A DNA stretch of 7,142 bases, from positions 1 through 7,142 of the forward strand of contig CALJJF010000204.1 in NCBI GenBank assembly GCA_937973935.1, in the 5' to 3' direction. Shown in pieces: positions 6,168 to 7,142 of the stretch (position 1 is its first letter; each line of letters begins with the position of its first letter). A program made the translations under genes and the position numbers. The notes under the pieces were generated by a model, which saw only the letters and a list, made by a program, of their open reading frames with translations, had not been told where the DNA came from and made no database searches. This stretch comes from MKRK01 sp001896915 (lineage in GTDB: Bacteria; Bacillota; Clostridia; Oscillospirales; Acutalibacteraceae).

Positions 6168-6315
6168 TTTTATGACAATCCTTTCCTATACCAAACCGCT
6201 GTACAGCGGACCTGGTTTAGTCATAATTCGAACTGTGTGAATGCTTCCTGCACCAAGTGCCGTCATTGCGGGTCTGGCATTCAGGATATTTTAACCTTTT
6301 ATTGAGCGGTAATAC
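6168..6315 (-). promoter_or_regulatory. Long, potentially structured 5' leader of the membrane-protein pair
   Basis: Between the predicted transcription start (about 6315) and the ATG (6167) lie roughly 148 nt without a gene. They contain a 14-bp perfect palindrome CCGCTGTACAGCGG (6196-6209) close to the ribosome binding site. They also contain a 7-bp stem (6277-6283 with 6238-6244) enclosing a small GCAC/GTGC hairpin (6250-6260). ACCGCT at the 5' end (6310-6305) can pair with AGCGGT (6200-6195), in competition with the palindromic hairpin. The structure does not match any riboswitch class I can recall, and no terminator U-run follows, so any control would act on translation or through a protein. 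This is read by eye only. Confidence 0.4.
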
Positions 6316-6321
6316 CAGTAT

Positions 6322-6350
6322 ATAATAGCACAAAACTTTATTGAATTCAA
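6322..6350 (-). promoter_or_regulatory. Promoter of the paralogous membrane-protein pair
   Basis: On the minus strand TTGAAT (6350-6345), a 17-nt spacer and TATTAT (6327-6322) preceded by TGC (6330-6328) form an extended -10 promoter. The -35 box sits in the perfect 10-bp palindrome TTGAATTCAA (6341-6350), a possible operator. I see no terminator between the PHP stop codon (6386) and this promoter, so some read-through from the PHP gene may also reach the pair. Confidence 0.6.
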
Positions 6351-6385
6351 CCAATAATATTTATGTTTTTTCCATTAAAATGTAA

Positions 6386-7060
6386 CTATCGTTCATCTTC
6401 GTGAAACAATTCAAAATCCCCTGAAAATAACAGATCGGCAAATTCACGGTCATTTTGCGGCAGTGTTTTTGAGAGAATTCCGCCCCGGCTGCAGTCCTCT
6501 GTTTGGTGAAAATCCGAACCGGATAATAGAATAAGATTGTGTTCCTCTCCAAAAGCCAGCGCCTTTTCATTGTGGCTGTCATGTCTGGGGTTTCCGTTAT
6601 GAACCTCCACGCCGTGTATGTTTTTCGGGTCTGCCGGGGTGATATGCTCCCGAAAGGGATGTGCCTGGGCAACAAAAAGGTGATGACGGTCTGCAAAGGC
6701 TTTAAATTCTTTTTCGGTCATCCGAAACAGTTCCGGGCTTTCCGCTAACAGCTCGTCAGATATGCCGTACACCAAATAATCGTTGGGGCTCTCAGTGAAG
6801 CGGATTTCCATGCCGTAATAAATTTTAAATCCCAGCCTTTCACCCTGTTCCCGTGCTGCTTCATACCCCTGCTTCCACAAGGAGATTTTCTCGGCTATGG
6901 GAATATCGCCGTAAGAGTCAAACCGTGTTTTATAAAAATGATCGGTAACGGCGGCGGCTGAATATCCGCTTTCGTGTAACAGCGTAACGGCTTCTTTCGC
7001 TTCCACCTTGCCGCAGGTGCTTGACTGAGCCGTATGCAGATGCGTTTCTATTTTATACAT
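6386..7060 (-). CDS. PHP-domain metal-dependent phosphoesterase
   Basis: A 224-residue protein of the PHP superfamily, whose members bind two or three metal ions and hydrolyse phosphoesters such as histidinol phosphate or nucleotides. Candidate metal ligands are visible in family order: H7 and H9 in ETHLHT, D40 and H41 in VTDHF, E85 in YYGMEI, H134 in AQAHPFRE, H154 in VEVHNGN, and D183 and H185 in LSGSDFHQ. Together these make a full set. The protein is shorter than classical HisK-type histidinol phosphatases (about 260-280 residues), and no his genes are nearby, so the substrate cannot be named. I chose the ATG at 7060, which has GGTGA 6 nt upstream; a TTG two codons earlier (7066) overlaps the upstream stop codon and is less likely. 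It lies 2 nt after the stop of the preceding gene, so the two are translationally coupled. Confidence 0.9.
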   Translation of the reverse strand: MYKIETHLHTAQSSTCGKVEAKEAVTLLHESGYSAAAVTDHFYKTRFDSYGDIPIAEKISLWKQGYEAAREQGERLGFKIYYGMEIRFTESPNDYLVYGISDELLAESPELFRMTEKEFKAFADRHHLFVAQAHPFREHITPADPKNIHGVEVHNGNPRHDSHNEKALAFGEEHNLILLSGSDFHQTEDCSRGGILSKTLPQNDREFADLLFSGDFELFHEDER

Positions 7061-7062
7061 TC

Positions 7063-7142
7063 TCAATCACCCATATCCCGCAAATGAATCTGTCTTCTGT
7101 GCCGGTGCATATAGACGCTTAAAACAAGTCCAATGCCGACAA
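7063..7142 (-). CDS. C-terminal fragment of a probable membrane protein (runs off right edge)
   Basis: The last 25 codons of an open frame enter from the right edge on the minus strand and stop at TGA 7065-7063, 2 nt before the PHP start codon. The visible end reads VGIGLVLSVYMHRHRRQIHL followed by RDMGD. This is a hydrophobic stretch that looks like the end of a membrane helix, followed by a basic tail typical of a cytoplasmic C-terminus. The other two minus-strand frames either stop early or give an unconvincing peptide. The tight junction with the PHP gene supports a real upstream operon member. The family cannot be named from this fragment. Confidence 0.5.
   Translation of the reverse strand, partial: VGIGLVLSVYMHRHRRQIHLRDMGD

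Noticed and set aside
6361..6385. Possible terminator after the PHP gene
   Set aside because: There is a T-rich stretch on the minus strand but no G/C-containing stem before it, so no intrinsic terminator can be supported.

Overview
The window looks like chromosomal DNA of a low-to-moderate GC Firmicute, most likely a Clostridia (Ruminococcaceae/Oscillospiraceae-like) bacterium. The support is the short rhodanese-free ThiI, a clostridial XRE-TPR regulator, a C_GCAxxG_C_C protein, strong AGGAGG-type ribosome binding sites and A/T-rich intergenic promoters. Most genes lie on the minus strand, so they are transcribed from right to left. One gene, at 2733-3185, is on the plus strand. I see no tRNA, rRNA, CRISPR array, IS element or integrase.

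Read in the direction of minus-strand transcription, the right edge holds the 3' end of a probable membrane protein (7063-7142). It abuts a PHP-family metal-dependent phosphoesterase (6386-7060). A 218-base gap follows, with a good extended -10 promoter (6322-6350) and a structured-looking leader of about 150 nt. These precede two co-oriented, tightly spaced genes for paralogous single-pass membrane proteins (5274-6167 and 4555-5259). I do not recognise the family. A perfect 17-bp intrinsic terminator overlaps the stop codon of the second gene. Next is an XRE-type helix-turn-helix regulator with a long helical, TPR-like C-terminus (3287-4363) and its own promoter.

The C_GCAxxG_C_C putative redox protein (2733-3185) is convergent with the regulator gene and shares an intergenic hairpin with it. 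It is divergent from the next operon: cysteine desulfurase (1243-2376), thiI (40-1212) and, at the left edge, the first seven codons of what looks like cinA (1-22). In that operon the cysteine desulfurase takes sulfur from cysteine as a persulfide and passes it to ThiI. ThiI adenylates the tRNA and makes 4-thiouridine at position 8. The pairing matches a dedicated NifS-ThiI sulfur relay such as Bacillus NifZ-ThiI.

The best candidates for something undescribed are the paralogous membrane pair (4555-6167) and its leader, which contains mutually exclusive base-pairing options. The rest is mostly ordinary housekeeping and accessory content.
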